From Clostridia bacterium (GTDB lineage Bacteria > Bacillota > Clostridia > Christensenellales > Aristaeellaceae): a stretch of DNA of 26,030 bases. Below, piece by piece: positions 1-7,156 of this stretch (the stretch's first letter is position 1; each line of letters begins with the position of its first letter). Both the position numbers and the translations under genes were made by a program. The notes under the pieces are model-generated. The model was not told the DNA's origin and did no database searches. It worked only from the letters and a program-made list of their open reading frames with translations. The stretch is from the NCBI GenBank assembly GCA_016296675.1, contig JAEDIV010000014.1, positions 1 to 26,030 on the forward strand. The letters run 5' to 3'.

Positions 1-123
1 CGCCAAAATCGATTGAAAATGGAGAGGAAGTGCGCTCCCTCTCCATACCTCTCCCTGAGGTTTGTTGATGACCTGAGCTCCCTTTACACAAGGGAACCTT
101 TCCGAAACCGGTACATATTACAA

Positions 124-159
124 AAATCCGACCTATGATCGAAACCATAGGTCGGATTT
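124..159 (-). terminator. Rho-independent terminator of the sugar ABC importer operon
   Basis: A perfect 14-bp inverted repeat (124-137 with 146-159, 8-nt loop) is followed on the minus strand by a run of five T. It lies about 50 bp beyond the stop codon of the MalG-type permease and is well placed to end the whole minus-strand operon. The remaining bases 1-123 show no gene that I can support. Confidence 0.85.
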
Positions 160-205
160 AACTGTTTTACGACCACCGCCCTAAAGCGGGGACTTTTTTG
201 TTCTT

Positions 206-1111
206 TTACGCCTTGACCGCACCGGAGGTGATACCTTCGATGTAGAGGCGGGAGGAGAACATGAACATGATGAGAAGCGGAACGGTTGCGATTGCAAAGC
301 CCGCAATCATCGCGCCGTAATCCGTGGAGCCGGTGGAGGACGAATAAGTCTGGACGGCTACGGAAATTACCTGCTTGGAGTTGGAATCGATAACCAGAAG
401 AGGCCAGATAAAGTCGCCGTAGAAGGAGATCATATTCATTACGACGAGGGTTGCAAGGATGGGCTTGGCAAGCGGAACAGCGATTTTGTAAAACGCCTGG
501 AATTCCGTGCAGCCGTCGATGCGCGCGGCTTCGAAAAGCGCGGGCGACTGACCTGCAATAAAGGTTCGGCACAGGTACAGGCCCATGATCTGTCCGCCGG
601 ACACCCAGGGGAGCCACAGCGCCCACCAGGTGTTTTTCAGGTGCAGACGCTGAACGAGCTTGATGGCAGGGGTCAGCGTGAGAACGCCGGGAACCATCAT
701 AAGCGCCAGGAACATCATAAACAGGAAGTTCTTGAGCGGGAACTCAAGGCGGGCAAACACGTAGCCAGCCATGGCGGAAAGAGCCACAACCATCACCGTA
801 CCGATGGCAACGGTGATCATGGAGTTAATCATGTTCTGGAACATATCCGTCCATGCAACGGCATAGTTGCTCCACTGGGGCGGAATCGGAATGGCCCAGA
901 TATTCTCGTAGAACTGCGCCTGGCTCTGAAGGGACAGAAATATCATCAGGAAAATCGAGATAAACGCAAGGAGAACAAAGATAACGGTAAGCGCGGTTAC
1001 GGCAATCTGGAAGGCCGCTTCTTTTCTTCTGCGAACCTTGCCCTGCTTAATCGCCGCAGCGCTTCTTTGTCTGATCTCGTTCGGATTTTTTCCAATCGTA
1101 GCATTATTCAT
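206..1111 (-). CDS. Carbohydrate ABC transporter permease, MalG type
   Basis: This is one of the two membrane subunits of a carbohydrate importer. The 301-residue product has a cytoplasmic basic N-terminus, a first membrane helix around residues 35-60 and about six helices in all. The conserved permease EAA loop is clear (EAARIDGCTEFQAFYKIAVP, near residue 195), which is where the ATPase docks. The length fits the MalG/AraQ family (about 275-300). The start is supported by an AAGGAGG site 9 bases upstream. The gene begins 19 bp after the end of the larger partner permease and is the last gene before the terminator at 124-159, so it is cotranscribed with it. No ATPase gene is nearby, so a shared MsmK/MsmX-type ATPase encoded elsewhere probably powers the transporter (inference). 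The substrate cannot be read from the sequence. Confidence 0.92.
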   Translation of the reverse strand: MNNATIGKNPNEIRQRSAAAIKQGKVRRRKEAAFQIAVTALTVIFVLLAFISIFLMIFLSLQSQAQFYENIWAIPIPPQWSNYAVAWTDMFQNMINSMITVAIGTVMVVALSAMAGYVFARLEFPLKNFLFMMFLALMMVPGVLTLTPAIKLVQRLHLKNTWWALWLPWVSGGQIMGLYLCRTFIAGQSPALFEAARIDGCTEFQAFYKIAVPLAKPILATLVVMNMISFYGDFIWPLLVIDSNSKQVISVAVQTYSSSTGSTDYGAMIAGFAIATVPLLIMFMFSSRLYIEGITSGAVKA

Positions 1112-1130
1112 TCGCCGAAACCTCCTTTCC

Positions 1131-3155
1131 TTAGTTCAGTTCCTGCGTCTTCATGCGCATGTTGAGGATACTGCCAATGAGAATGACAATGAACATGACA
1201 AGACCCATCGCACAGGCGTAGCCGTACTGGCCGAACTTTGTCGCAGCGTAGTATAATTCAAGGCCGGGAACATACGTGGCGTAGCCCGGTCCGCCCTGTG
1301 TGAGCAAATACACTCCGCCGTAGTCCTGTACGGAACCGATGAAGGTGGTGATAATGAGCATCTTCATCTGCGGGGAAATGAGCGGCAGGTGGATGTGGAA
1401 GAAGTTCCAGGCCGGGTTTGAACCGTCCACCTTTGCGGCTTCGAAGAGGTCCGCGGGAATATTGATGAGCGCGCCGTAGTAAACGAGGAACGCGAAGCTG
1501 TTTACAAACGGGAAGCCCATGAAGATGATCGCCCAAAGCGCGGTCTTCTCGTTGCCCAGCCATACGCGCGTCCAGCTGTCGAGGCCAATGCTGCGAAGGA
1601 GACTGTTGAGCGCGCCGATATTGGGGTCGTAAATATTTTTCCACATAAGCGTTCCGACAACGCCGGGAACAACCATGGGAACAACGAGTAAAAGACGGAA
1701 CCAGTATCTTCTCTTGCTGCTTTCGCCGTTTCTCGTGCGCATGGCGAACACCAATTCAGCCAGGAACAGCGGCACGGTCAGAAGCTTTACAAAGCTGCAG
1801 ATCATCATGATGATCAGGTTTTTAACGCCCATCAGGAAGTAGCCTTCGGTGAACATCTTGACGAAGTTGTCAAAACCGATGAAGCTGACTTCGCGCATCG
1901 TCTTGGTGTCCTTCGTCCAATCGGTGAAGGCGTAGAAGAAGGCCTGAAGCACGTTGTAATACTGGAAAACAATGATCAGAATCAGAGACGGCGCAAGCAT
2001 GAGGTAGGCCGTTCTGTGGCGATAAACAGCTGCAAAGAAGCGCTGTGCGATCCTGCGGCTGAAGGGGAAGGTGGCGATTATAAACACCACAAACAGAACC
2101 GCAAGCACGATTACCGCGTATGTGGAGTATCTGCTGATCTTCTCCATAAGACCCAGATTGTCCAAGGTGTCGGTGGAGAAGGAATACAGGTTTTCGGTGG
2201 TGGTTACGACATAGCCGATATCGTCTCCGAAGTAAACCTGAGATACGTCCTGATTCAGATTCAGAGTATGGAAATGAATGACGCCGTTGATATCGAGAAC
2301 ATAGATATCGCCCTCGCGGGTACCGGCGGCAATCCAGCGGCCGTCGTTGGACACATTAACCGCGCGGCCTTCGCCCTCAAGGTCTACGTGGAAAAGCAGT
2401 TCAAGATCGGGGGTAAATTTGTAGAGGTTAGCGTTTTTGTCAAGGGCAATAATTTCGCCGGTCGCATCCGCAACACGAACCGAATACAATTCCGCCTCGC
2501 AGATATATTCTTTCGAAATCTTGCCCTCGAGATCGGAGATGCATACGCGGCTTTTTGAAGTTCCGTATACGATATTTTCGCCGTCCGGCATAAATTCAAG
2601 AGAACGGACCGAGTTTTTCAAAGTAATGGAGCTTAGCTGTTCTCCCGTATTGATATCAATAACGTTAAGGTAGAACTTCATCTTGTTGTAGAAGATGGAA
2701 ATTAAAAGCCTTTGGGTTTGCGAATCATAGTCCAGATCATAAATGGTGTTGGCTTGTTTATAGGTCGCTGCCTCTTCTCCGGAAACAATATTGTAAATAT
2801 ACACACTGCTCTGAGACGCCGCGATTACCCAGCCCTTGGCCTTATCGTATTCAATCGCATTGACCTTATTGGGCAAATCGTGATGCCAAAGCTTGTTTTC
2901 GTCCTTATCGAACGCCATTATGGTGTTCTGATACGTACCAAGTACAGTGATTCCGAGATCCTCATCTACCAGAACCTGACTGTTCTGAAGGGAGGAGCCA
3001 AATTCTTCGGGATGGAAGATGTCCGTTCGAGCGGTCGAGTAGATGTTTACGCCGATGGCAGCTGCCAGCAGAACAAACAGTACAACAGACACTATCAAAC
3101 AGGGTTTTAAAATTCTTCCCGGCTTTTCTGCGCTCTTTTGATTGCCGTTCAGCAC
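1131..3155 (-). CDS. Sugar ABC permease (MalF type) fused to an N-terminal extracellular beta-propeller
   Basis: Counted from the GTG at 3155, the 674-residue product has a basic cytoplasmic tail, a membrane helix (about 19-40), a 290-residue soluble domain (about 47-337), a second helix (about 346-365), and then a complete MalF/UgpA-type permease (about 382-674) with the EAA loop EAAKVDGSNPAWNFFHIHLP near 572. The soluble domain is made of repeated short beta units such as TIMAFDKDENKLWHHDLP and DGRWIAAGTREGDIYVLD, the look of a PQQ/WD40-like propeller. Positive charges flank both helices on the inside, which places the propeller outside the cell. Ordinary MalF-type permeases are about 290-310 residues, so this is more than twice the usual length. 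The GTG start is chosen because AAGGAG lies 9 bases before it; the upstream TTG at 3164 directly abuts that site. It lies between the binding-protein gene and the MalG-type gene in one operon. Confidence 0.88.
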   Translation of the reverse strand: MLNGNQKSAEKPGRILKPCLIVSVVLFVLLAAAIGVNIYSTARTDIFHPEEFGSSLQNSQVLVDEDLGITVLGTYQNTIMAFDKDENKLWHHDLPNKVNAIEYDKAKGWVIAASQSSVYIYNIVSGEEAATYKQANTIYDLDYDSQTQRLLISIFYNKMKFYLNVIDINTGEQLSSITLKNSVRSLEFMPDGENIVYGTSKSRVCISDLEGKISKEYICEAELYSVRVADATGEIIALDKNANLYKFTPDLELLFHVDLEGEGRAVNVSNDGRWIAAGTREGDIYVLDINGVIHFHTLNLNQDVSQVYFGDDIGYVVTTTENLYSFSTDTLDNLGLMEKISRYSTYAVIVLAVLFVVFIIATFPFSRRIAQRFFAAVYRHRTAYLMLAPSLILIIVFQYYNVLQAFFYAFTDWTKDTKTMREVSFIGFDNFVKMFTEGYFLMGVKNLIIMMICSFVKLLTVPLFLAELVFAMRTRNGESSKRRYWFRLLLVVPMVVPGVVGTLMWKNIYDPNIGALNSLLRSIGLDSWTRVWLGNEKTALWAIIFMGFPFVNSFAFLVYYGALINIPADLFEAAKVDGSNPAWNFFHIHLPLISPQMKMLIITTFIGSVQDYGGVYLLTQGGPGYATYVPGLELYYAATKFGQYGYACAMGLVMFIVILIGSILNMRMKTQELN

Positions 3156-3264
3156 AGTCTTCAACTCCTTGTCATGGAAAGTATCGAAAAAAAACGCGGA
3201 TCATTCAGTAAAATGCAGGCTTTTCCATCCTGCGCAGCCGATGGAAATGATTTTCTTTAAAACG

Positions 3265-3292
3265 CTGCGGAACGGTCGGAACCGTTCCGCAG
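3265..3292 (-). terminator. Intercistronic hairpin, probable attenuator or mRNA stabiliser
   Basis: A perfect 12-bp stem with a 4-base loop lies in the 196-bp gap between the binding-protein gene and the fused permease. On the minus strand it is followed by CGTTTTA, a weak T-run. In sugar importers such structures typically let the binding protein be made in excess over the permeases, by partial termination or by protecting the 3' end of the upstream message. The rest of the gap holds a smaller imperfect hairpin and no gene. Confidence 0.65.
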
Positions 3293-3351
3293 TGCAAAAC
3301 TCTTTTAAGTATCAGGCAAAAACCTGTTTCCCTTGAATTTTTATAGCAATA

Positions 3352-4938
3352 TTAGTTACCGGTGGGCTCGTTCTGCGGGTTGTCGAGGTCAGCCATGGAG
3401 ATCTTGCTGGCGGCCATGACGTTGGGAGCGTACTTGAGCTGGTTGGCCTGATGCATTTCTGCCCAGGTATCAACATCGATCTTGCCATTGAGGAAGTCCA
3501 TGGAGTAGCCGTACCAGGCGCGCAGAGCTTCCTGATCGTCGCCTACGCCGCGGGCCAGAGCCTGGCCGAAGCCTTTCTGAACGTTACCAATGTACTCGAT
3601 GTTGGCGAACATTTCGCCCAGCTGGCCTTCGAGCTCGATGCCCTTGATCAGCGGGAGTCCGTCGGGAGTGCCGCCGTTGGCAATAAGAGCCTCCATGAAT
3701 ACGGAGTAGCCCTGGGAAGAGGTGTAGAACTTGAGGAAGTCAACTACCATGTCGTCGTGAGCCTGATCCTTCTTAACAGCAGAAAGGAAGCCGGTCGCAA
3801 CTTCGATGGTGCGGGCGGGAGCTTCGATGCCTTCGCCTTCCATGGAGGGCATTGCGAAGGTGCCGAGAGCGAATTCCTTAAGGCCGGACAGTTCAACAGC
3901 ATTGTCGCCGGAACCTACGGTTACAGCACTACCGGACTTGATGGAGTCGAGGAGCTTGAGATAGTCGCCGAAGAACCAGGAGCCGTCGAGCCAAATGGCA
4001 GCCTTGCTCTGATAGAAGAGGGTCTTGGCGCCGCTGCCGTCAGTGCCGTAGAAGTTCTCGCCGCCGGCATACTTCGGGAAGAGCTTGGCGAAGTTGGTCC
4101 AAACAGTCTTCATACCGGGGGTGTCGCAGCGGATAGTGCCGTCCTTAACGAAGGCCTTCCAGAAACGTACGCCGTTGTTGGTTACGTTCGCGGGAGTGTC
4201 ATCGTTGTGGGCATCGGTGGGATCGTATACGAACTTGCCGTCAACGTCGGGATCGTAGCAGTAGTCGCCTTCCTGGGCGCGTACGATTTCGATGTTGGAA
4301 CGGGTGGTCTGGTCGGCATAAACCTGCGCCAGCCAGCCCATCTGCTCAGCCCAGAAGGACTGGAAGGTACCGGAGACGGCGAGGGGCTGATAGCCGGCGG
4401 CGGCGAGCTTCTCGCAAACCGCTTCGAACTCGTCCCAGGTCTTCGGGGGCTGTACGCCTACTTCGTTGAAGATGTCAACGTTGTAGAACCAGAGAACCTG
4501 AACACCGGTGATGGAAACGCAGTCCCAGTTACCGGTGGCCATGTCTACATTCTGCATGTCGAAAGCAAACTGGTCGATCCAGTCGCCGTCGGAGTAGGGA
4601 GAAGTGTCGCCGACATAGTCAAAGAAGTTGACAACTTTGTCGGTTCTGTCAGAGCCGGCGAGGTTGCCGTATACGAGGTCAGCCTCGGGGAGGGCTTCTT
4701 CATAGGACTGGAACATGGCCTTTACCCAATCAGCATAGCTGGACTGGGGCTTAAGGTCAACAACTACGTCTACGCCGGGATGGAGCGCTTCATACGCTTC
4801 GCCGACGGCTTTCCAGGCTTCTTCAACGCCCGGAGCGGAGTACAGGCTGATGTTTACGGTTCCGCTGAAATCCTCAGCGAAAGCAGCAGCGCTCAGAAGC
4901 ATCATAAGAGCCAGAGCAAGAGCCAATACCTTCTTCAT
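3352..4938 (-). CDS. Extracellular sugar-binding protein of ABC importer, family 1
   Basis: This is the substrate-binding subunit of the importer encoded downstream on the same strand. The start at 4938 is fixed by an AAGGAGGTAACC site a few bases upstream. The 528-residue product begins with a clear signal peptide (MKKVLALALALMMLLSAAAFA) whose likely cleavage is after residue 21. There is no lipobox cysteine, which is unusual for a monoderm binding protein that must stay near the membrane. The mature part shows the family pattern: VNISLYSAPG at the first strand, the NVDIFNEVGVQPPKTWDEF segment, the AAIWLDGSWFFGDY segment, and aromatic-rich loops expected for sugar stacking. It is longer than the usual 400-450 residues. 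It is the first gene of the operon, transcribed from a strong promoter at 5022-5050. Family assignment is firm; substrate is unknown. Confidence 0.92.
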   Translation of the reverse strand: MKKVLALALALMMLLSAAAFAEDFSGTVNISLYSAPGVEEAWKAVGEAYEALHPGVDVVVDLKPQSSYADWVKAMFQSYEEALPEADLVYGNLAGSDRTDKVVNFFDYVGDTSPYSDGDWIDQFAFDMQNVDMATGNWDCVSITGVQVLWFYNVDIFNEVGVQPPKTWDEFEAVCEKLAAAGYQPLAVSGTFQSFWAEQMGWLAQVYADQTTRSNIEIVRAQEGDYCYDPDVDGKFVYDPTDAHNDDTPANVTNNGVRFWKAFVKDGTIRCDTPGMKTVWTNFAKLFPKYAGGENFYGTDGSGAKTLFYQSKAAIWLDGSWFFGDYLKLLDSIKSGSAVTVGSGDNAVELSGLKEFALGTFAMPSMEGEGIEAPARTIEVATGFLSAVKKDQAHDDMVVDFLKFYTSSQGYSVFMEALIANGGTPDGLPLIKGIELEGQLGEMFANIEYIGNVQKGFGQALARGVGDDQEALRAWYGYSMDFLNGKIDVDTWAEMHQANQLKYAPNVMAASKISMADLDNPQNEPTGN

Positions 4939-4959
4939 GGGGTTACCTCCTTTTATATT

Positions 4960-4981
4960 AAGCACCGCACCCGCGGCGCTT
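4960..4981 (-). promoter_or_regulatory. 5' UTR hairpin just upstream of the binding-protein ribosome site
   Basis: In the minus-strand transcript, bases 4981-4973 pair with 4968-4960 in a 9-bp stem containing one G-U pair and a GGGU loop. It ends about 8 bases before the Shine-Dalgarno sequence. It may stabilise the message or tune initiation; no known riboswitch class is recognisable. Confidence 0.45.
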
Positions 4982-5021
4982 AGATACAAAGAAAAAAATC
5001 ACCTTTTCTGGTACAACGGAA

Positions 5022-5050
5022 AGTATATCACAAAACGAAACATAGGTCAA
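5022..5050 (-). promoter_or_regulatory. Sigma-A type promoter for the sugar importer operon
   Basis: On the minus strand TTGACC (5050-5045), a 17-base spacer and TATACT (5027-5022) form a near-consensus promoter. The -10 box is preceded by TGA, giving an extended -10. It leaves a leader of about 75 bases before the binding-protein start. This promoter and that of glnS diverge from the 332-bp gap, which holds no other gene. Confidence 0.8.
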
Positions 5051-5206
5051 CACTTTTGTGAGTTTTTGTTAGATTTTTTGCTCAGTTTCGTCTTAAATAC
5101 CAAATAATCGAACAATCTTACACAGCAATATGCATTACCCTTGTAAACACGGTCACGCTTCTTTACGCAGCAAATTTTCTTTCCTTCAATAAATTAACAA
5201 AAACTC

Positions 5207-5237
5207 TTGCGTAAGGCACAAAACAAAATGATATAAT
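5207..5237 (+). promoter_or_regulatory. Promoter of glnS
   Basis: A TGA-TATAAT extended -10 lies at 5229-5237 and a TTGCGT -35-like box at 5207-5212, with a 19-base spacer. The spacer is long, so the extended -10 probably carries much of the recognition. No T-box (tRNA-sensing) leader is visible: only about 30 bases separate the -10 box from the start codon. Confidence 0.65.
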
Positions 5238-5270
5238 GGAAGCTACTTTAAAAGAAGGAGGAGTCCGGCT

Positions 5271-6986
5271 ATGGAAATGACGGAAAAACGCGCGTCAAAC
5301 TTTATCGAAGAATTTATCGAGGAGGACCTTCAGCAGGGACGGTTTGATCATGTGAAAACTCGCTTCCCGCCGGAGCCGAACGGATATCTGCATATTGGCC
5401 ACGTGAAGGCTTTGTGCATTGATTTCGGCATTGCCAAAAAATACAACGGATCTTGCAATCTTCGCTTTGACGATACCAACCCCGCAAAAGAGGATACCGT
5501 TTTTGTCGACGGCATCCAGAGAGACATCGAATGGCTCGGTTTCAAGTGGGCGGAATTGCACTTTGCCAGCGATTTTTTCCCGCGTCTTTATGAAATTGCG
5601 TGCGACCTGATCAGAAAAGGTCTTGCGTATGTGGACGATCAGACGCCCGAGGAGATGCGCATAAACCGCGGCACGCTCACAAAGCCCGGCGTAAACAGCC
5701 CCTACCGCGATCGCTCTGTTGAAGAGAACCTGGATCTTTTCCGCCGCATGAAGGAAGGCGAGTTTGCTGACGGAAGCCGCGTGTTAAGAGCGAAGATCGA
5801 TATGGCTTCGCCCAACGTCCTTATGCGCGACCCCACCATTTACCGCATCAAGCGCTGCCATCACCACAAGACCGGCGACGACTGGTGCATCTACCCCATG
5901 TACGACTTCCAGCATCCGATTCAGGACGCCATCGAGGGCATCACCCATTCCCTGTGCTCCCTTGAATACGAAATCCATCGTCCCCTGTACGACTGGATGG
6001 TTCAGAATACCGGATTTGAACAGCCCCCGCGCCAGATCGAGTTTGCGCGTCTCAACATCACCCGCACCGTCATGAGCAAGCGTTATCTCCGCCGTCTCGT
6101 TGAGGAAGGCTATGTTTCCGGCTGGGACGATCCCAGAATGCCCACACTCGTCGGCATGAGAAGGCGCGGCTATCCCGTCGAAGCCATTCACGACTTCCTC
6201 GCCCGCGTCGGCGTTGCCAAAGCGGATTCCACCGTTGACGGCGCGCTCCTGGAAGCCTGCGTACGCGAAGCGCTGGGCAACACTGCGCCCCGCGGCATGG
6301 CGGTTTTAAATCCCCTGAAAGTCACCTTCTCCAACTGGGAAGAAGGCAAAGTGGACGAAATCACCATCGAAAACCATCCGGATCATCCCGAAATGGGCGA
6401 GCGCACGCTGCATTTTGCCAAGACCATATACATCGAGCAGGAAGACTTCATGCTCGATCCGCCCAAGAAGTTCTTCCGCCTTGCTCCCGGCCGCGAAGTC
6501 CGCTTGAAGGGCGCATACATCATCAAGTGCGAAGAAGCCAAGGTCGATGAAAACGGAAATGTGACCGAGCTCATCTGCACCGTTGATCTCGATTCCCGCT
6601 CCGGCTCCGAAGGCGCCAACCGCAAGGTCAAGGGCACGCTCCACTGGCTGAGCGAAATCGACGCCGTCCCCGCCGAGTGCCGCCTGTATGAGCCGATCAT
6701 GAACGACGAAGAGGCCGAAGAAGAAATCGCCATCGAAAACGAAGACGGCGAGATCGTCGAAGCGCCCGCCAAGGACTTCATCGACCGCCTGAACCCCGAC
6801 TCCCTTAAGGTGCTTGACAGCTGCCTCGTCGAAAAGACGATTGCCGAAAGCGAAGTCGGCGACCGCTTCCAGTTCCTGCGCATGGGCTATTTCGTAAAGG
6901 ATCCCGATTCTGAAAAGGGCAAGCCTGTATTCAACCGCGTGGTTGCGCTTAAGGACAGCTGGGCCAAGGCCGCAAAGAACGGATAA
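5271..6986 (+). CDS. glnS: Glutaminyl-tRNA synthetase
   Basis: The enzyme charges tRNA-Gln with glutamine in the cytoplasm using ATP. The 571-residue product carries the class I signature PPEPNGYLHIGH at residues 33-44 and the KMSKS counterpart as VMSKR at 267-271. Other GlnRS hallmarks are FRFDDTNPAKE-like LRFDDTNPAKE near 64-74, the DWCIYPMYDFQHPIQDAIEG segment, and SLEYEIHRPLYDW. The C-terminal half has the beta-barrel anticodon-binding domain (from about 345). Length is slightly above the E. coli enzyme (554) because of a short acidic insertion near residues 480-500 (NDEEAEEEIAIENEDGE). The start has GGAGG 9 bases upstream. It appears monocistronic, with its own promoter and terminator. 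Many Firmicutes lack this enzyme and amidate Glu-tRNA-Gln instead; its presence fits particular Clostridia. Confidence 0.98.
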   Translation: MEMTEKRASNFIEEFIEEDLQQGRFDHVKTRFPPEPNGYLHIGHVKALCIDFGIAKKYNGSCNLRFDDTNPAKEDTVFVDGIQRDIEWLGFKWAELHFASDFFPRLYEIACDLIRKGLAYVDDQTPEEMRINRGTLTKPGVNSPYRDRSVEENLDLFRRMKEGEFADGSRVLRAKIDMASPNVLMRDPTIYRIKRCHHHKTGDDWCIYPMYDFQHPIQDAIEGITHSLCSLEYEIHRPLYDWMVQNTGFEQPPRQIEFARLNITRTVMSKRYLRRLVEEGYVSGWDDPRMPTLVGMRRRGYPVEAIHDFLARVGVAKADSTVDGALLEACVREALGNTAPRGMAVLNPLKVTFSNWEEGKVDEITIENHPDHPEMGERTLHFAKTIYIEQEDFMLDPPKKFFRLAPGREVRLKGAYIIKCEEAKVDENGNVTELICTVDLDSRSGSEGANRKVKGTLHWLSEIDAVPAECRLYEPIMNDEEAEEEIAIENEDGEIVEAPAKDFIDRLNPDSLKVLDSCLVEKTIAESEVGDRFQFLRMGYFVKDPDSEKGKPVFNRVVALKDSWAKAAKNG

Positions 6987-7008
6987 ACCTTTCTTTCCTA
7001 TTTATAGA

Positions 7009-7040
7009 AAATACCGCCGCGACATCATGCGGCGGTATTT
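7009..7040 (+). terminator. Terminator downstream of glnS
   Basis: A 12-bp perfect stem (7009-7020 with 7029-7040, 8-base loop) lies about 20 bp after the glnS stop. The stem itself ends in TTT, followed by a T-rich but interrupted tract. Confidence 0.8.
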
Positions 7041-7066
7041 ACTTTCTGTTAACAGTAAAACCACAT

Positions 7067-7082
7067 CGGAAAGCGTTTTCAA
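7067..7082 (+). promoter_or_regulatory. cre-like operator (candidate CcpA site)
   Basis: The 16 bases CGGAAAGCGTTTTCAA match 14 of 16 positions of the Firmicute catabolite-responsive element consensus WTGNAARCGNWWWCAW; only the first two positions differ. It ends 2 bases before the -35 box of the next gene's promoter, a position where CcpA could activate or interfere. No ccpA gene is in the window, so this remains a pattern match. Confidence 0.45.
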
Positions 7083-7083
7083 G

Positions 7084-7112
7084 TTGTAAAAATAATGATG
7101 TGGTAGTATAAT
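7084..7112 (+). promoter_or_regulatory. Promoter of the large secreted protein gene
   Basis: TTGTAA (7084-7089), a 17-base spacer and TATAAT (7107-7112). The leader to the ATG at 7157 is roughly 37 bases and includes a GGAGGG ribosome site. Confidence 0.75.
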
Positions 7113-7156
7113 ATGGTTGTACAATATACTTACATAATAATGGAGGGAATCATTTC

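Noticed and set aside
20..45. An 8-bp inverted repeat at the left edge
   Set aside because: It is short with a 10-base loop, has no T-run, and the strong terminator at 124-159 already ends the operon. I do not assign it a function.
3451..4983. A 510-codon plus-strand frame over the binding-protein gene
   Set aside because: Same shadow effect. The minus-strand frame has a signal peptide, family motifs, a ribosome site and a promoter; the plus-strand frame has none.
5100..5206. Possible T-box or riboswitch leader before glnS
   Set aside because: The promoter -10 lies only about 33 bases before the start codon, leaving no room for a leader RNA; no T-box core sequence is visible.
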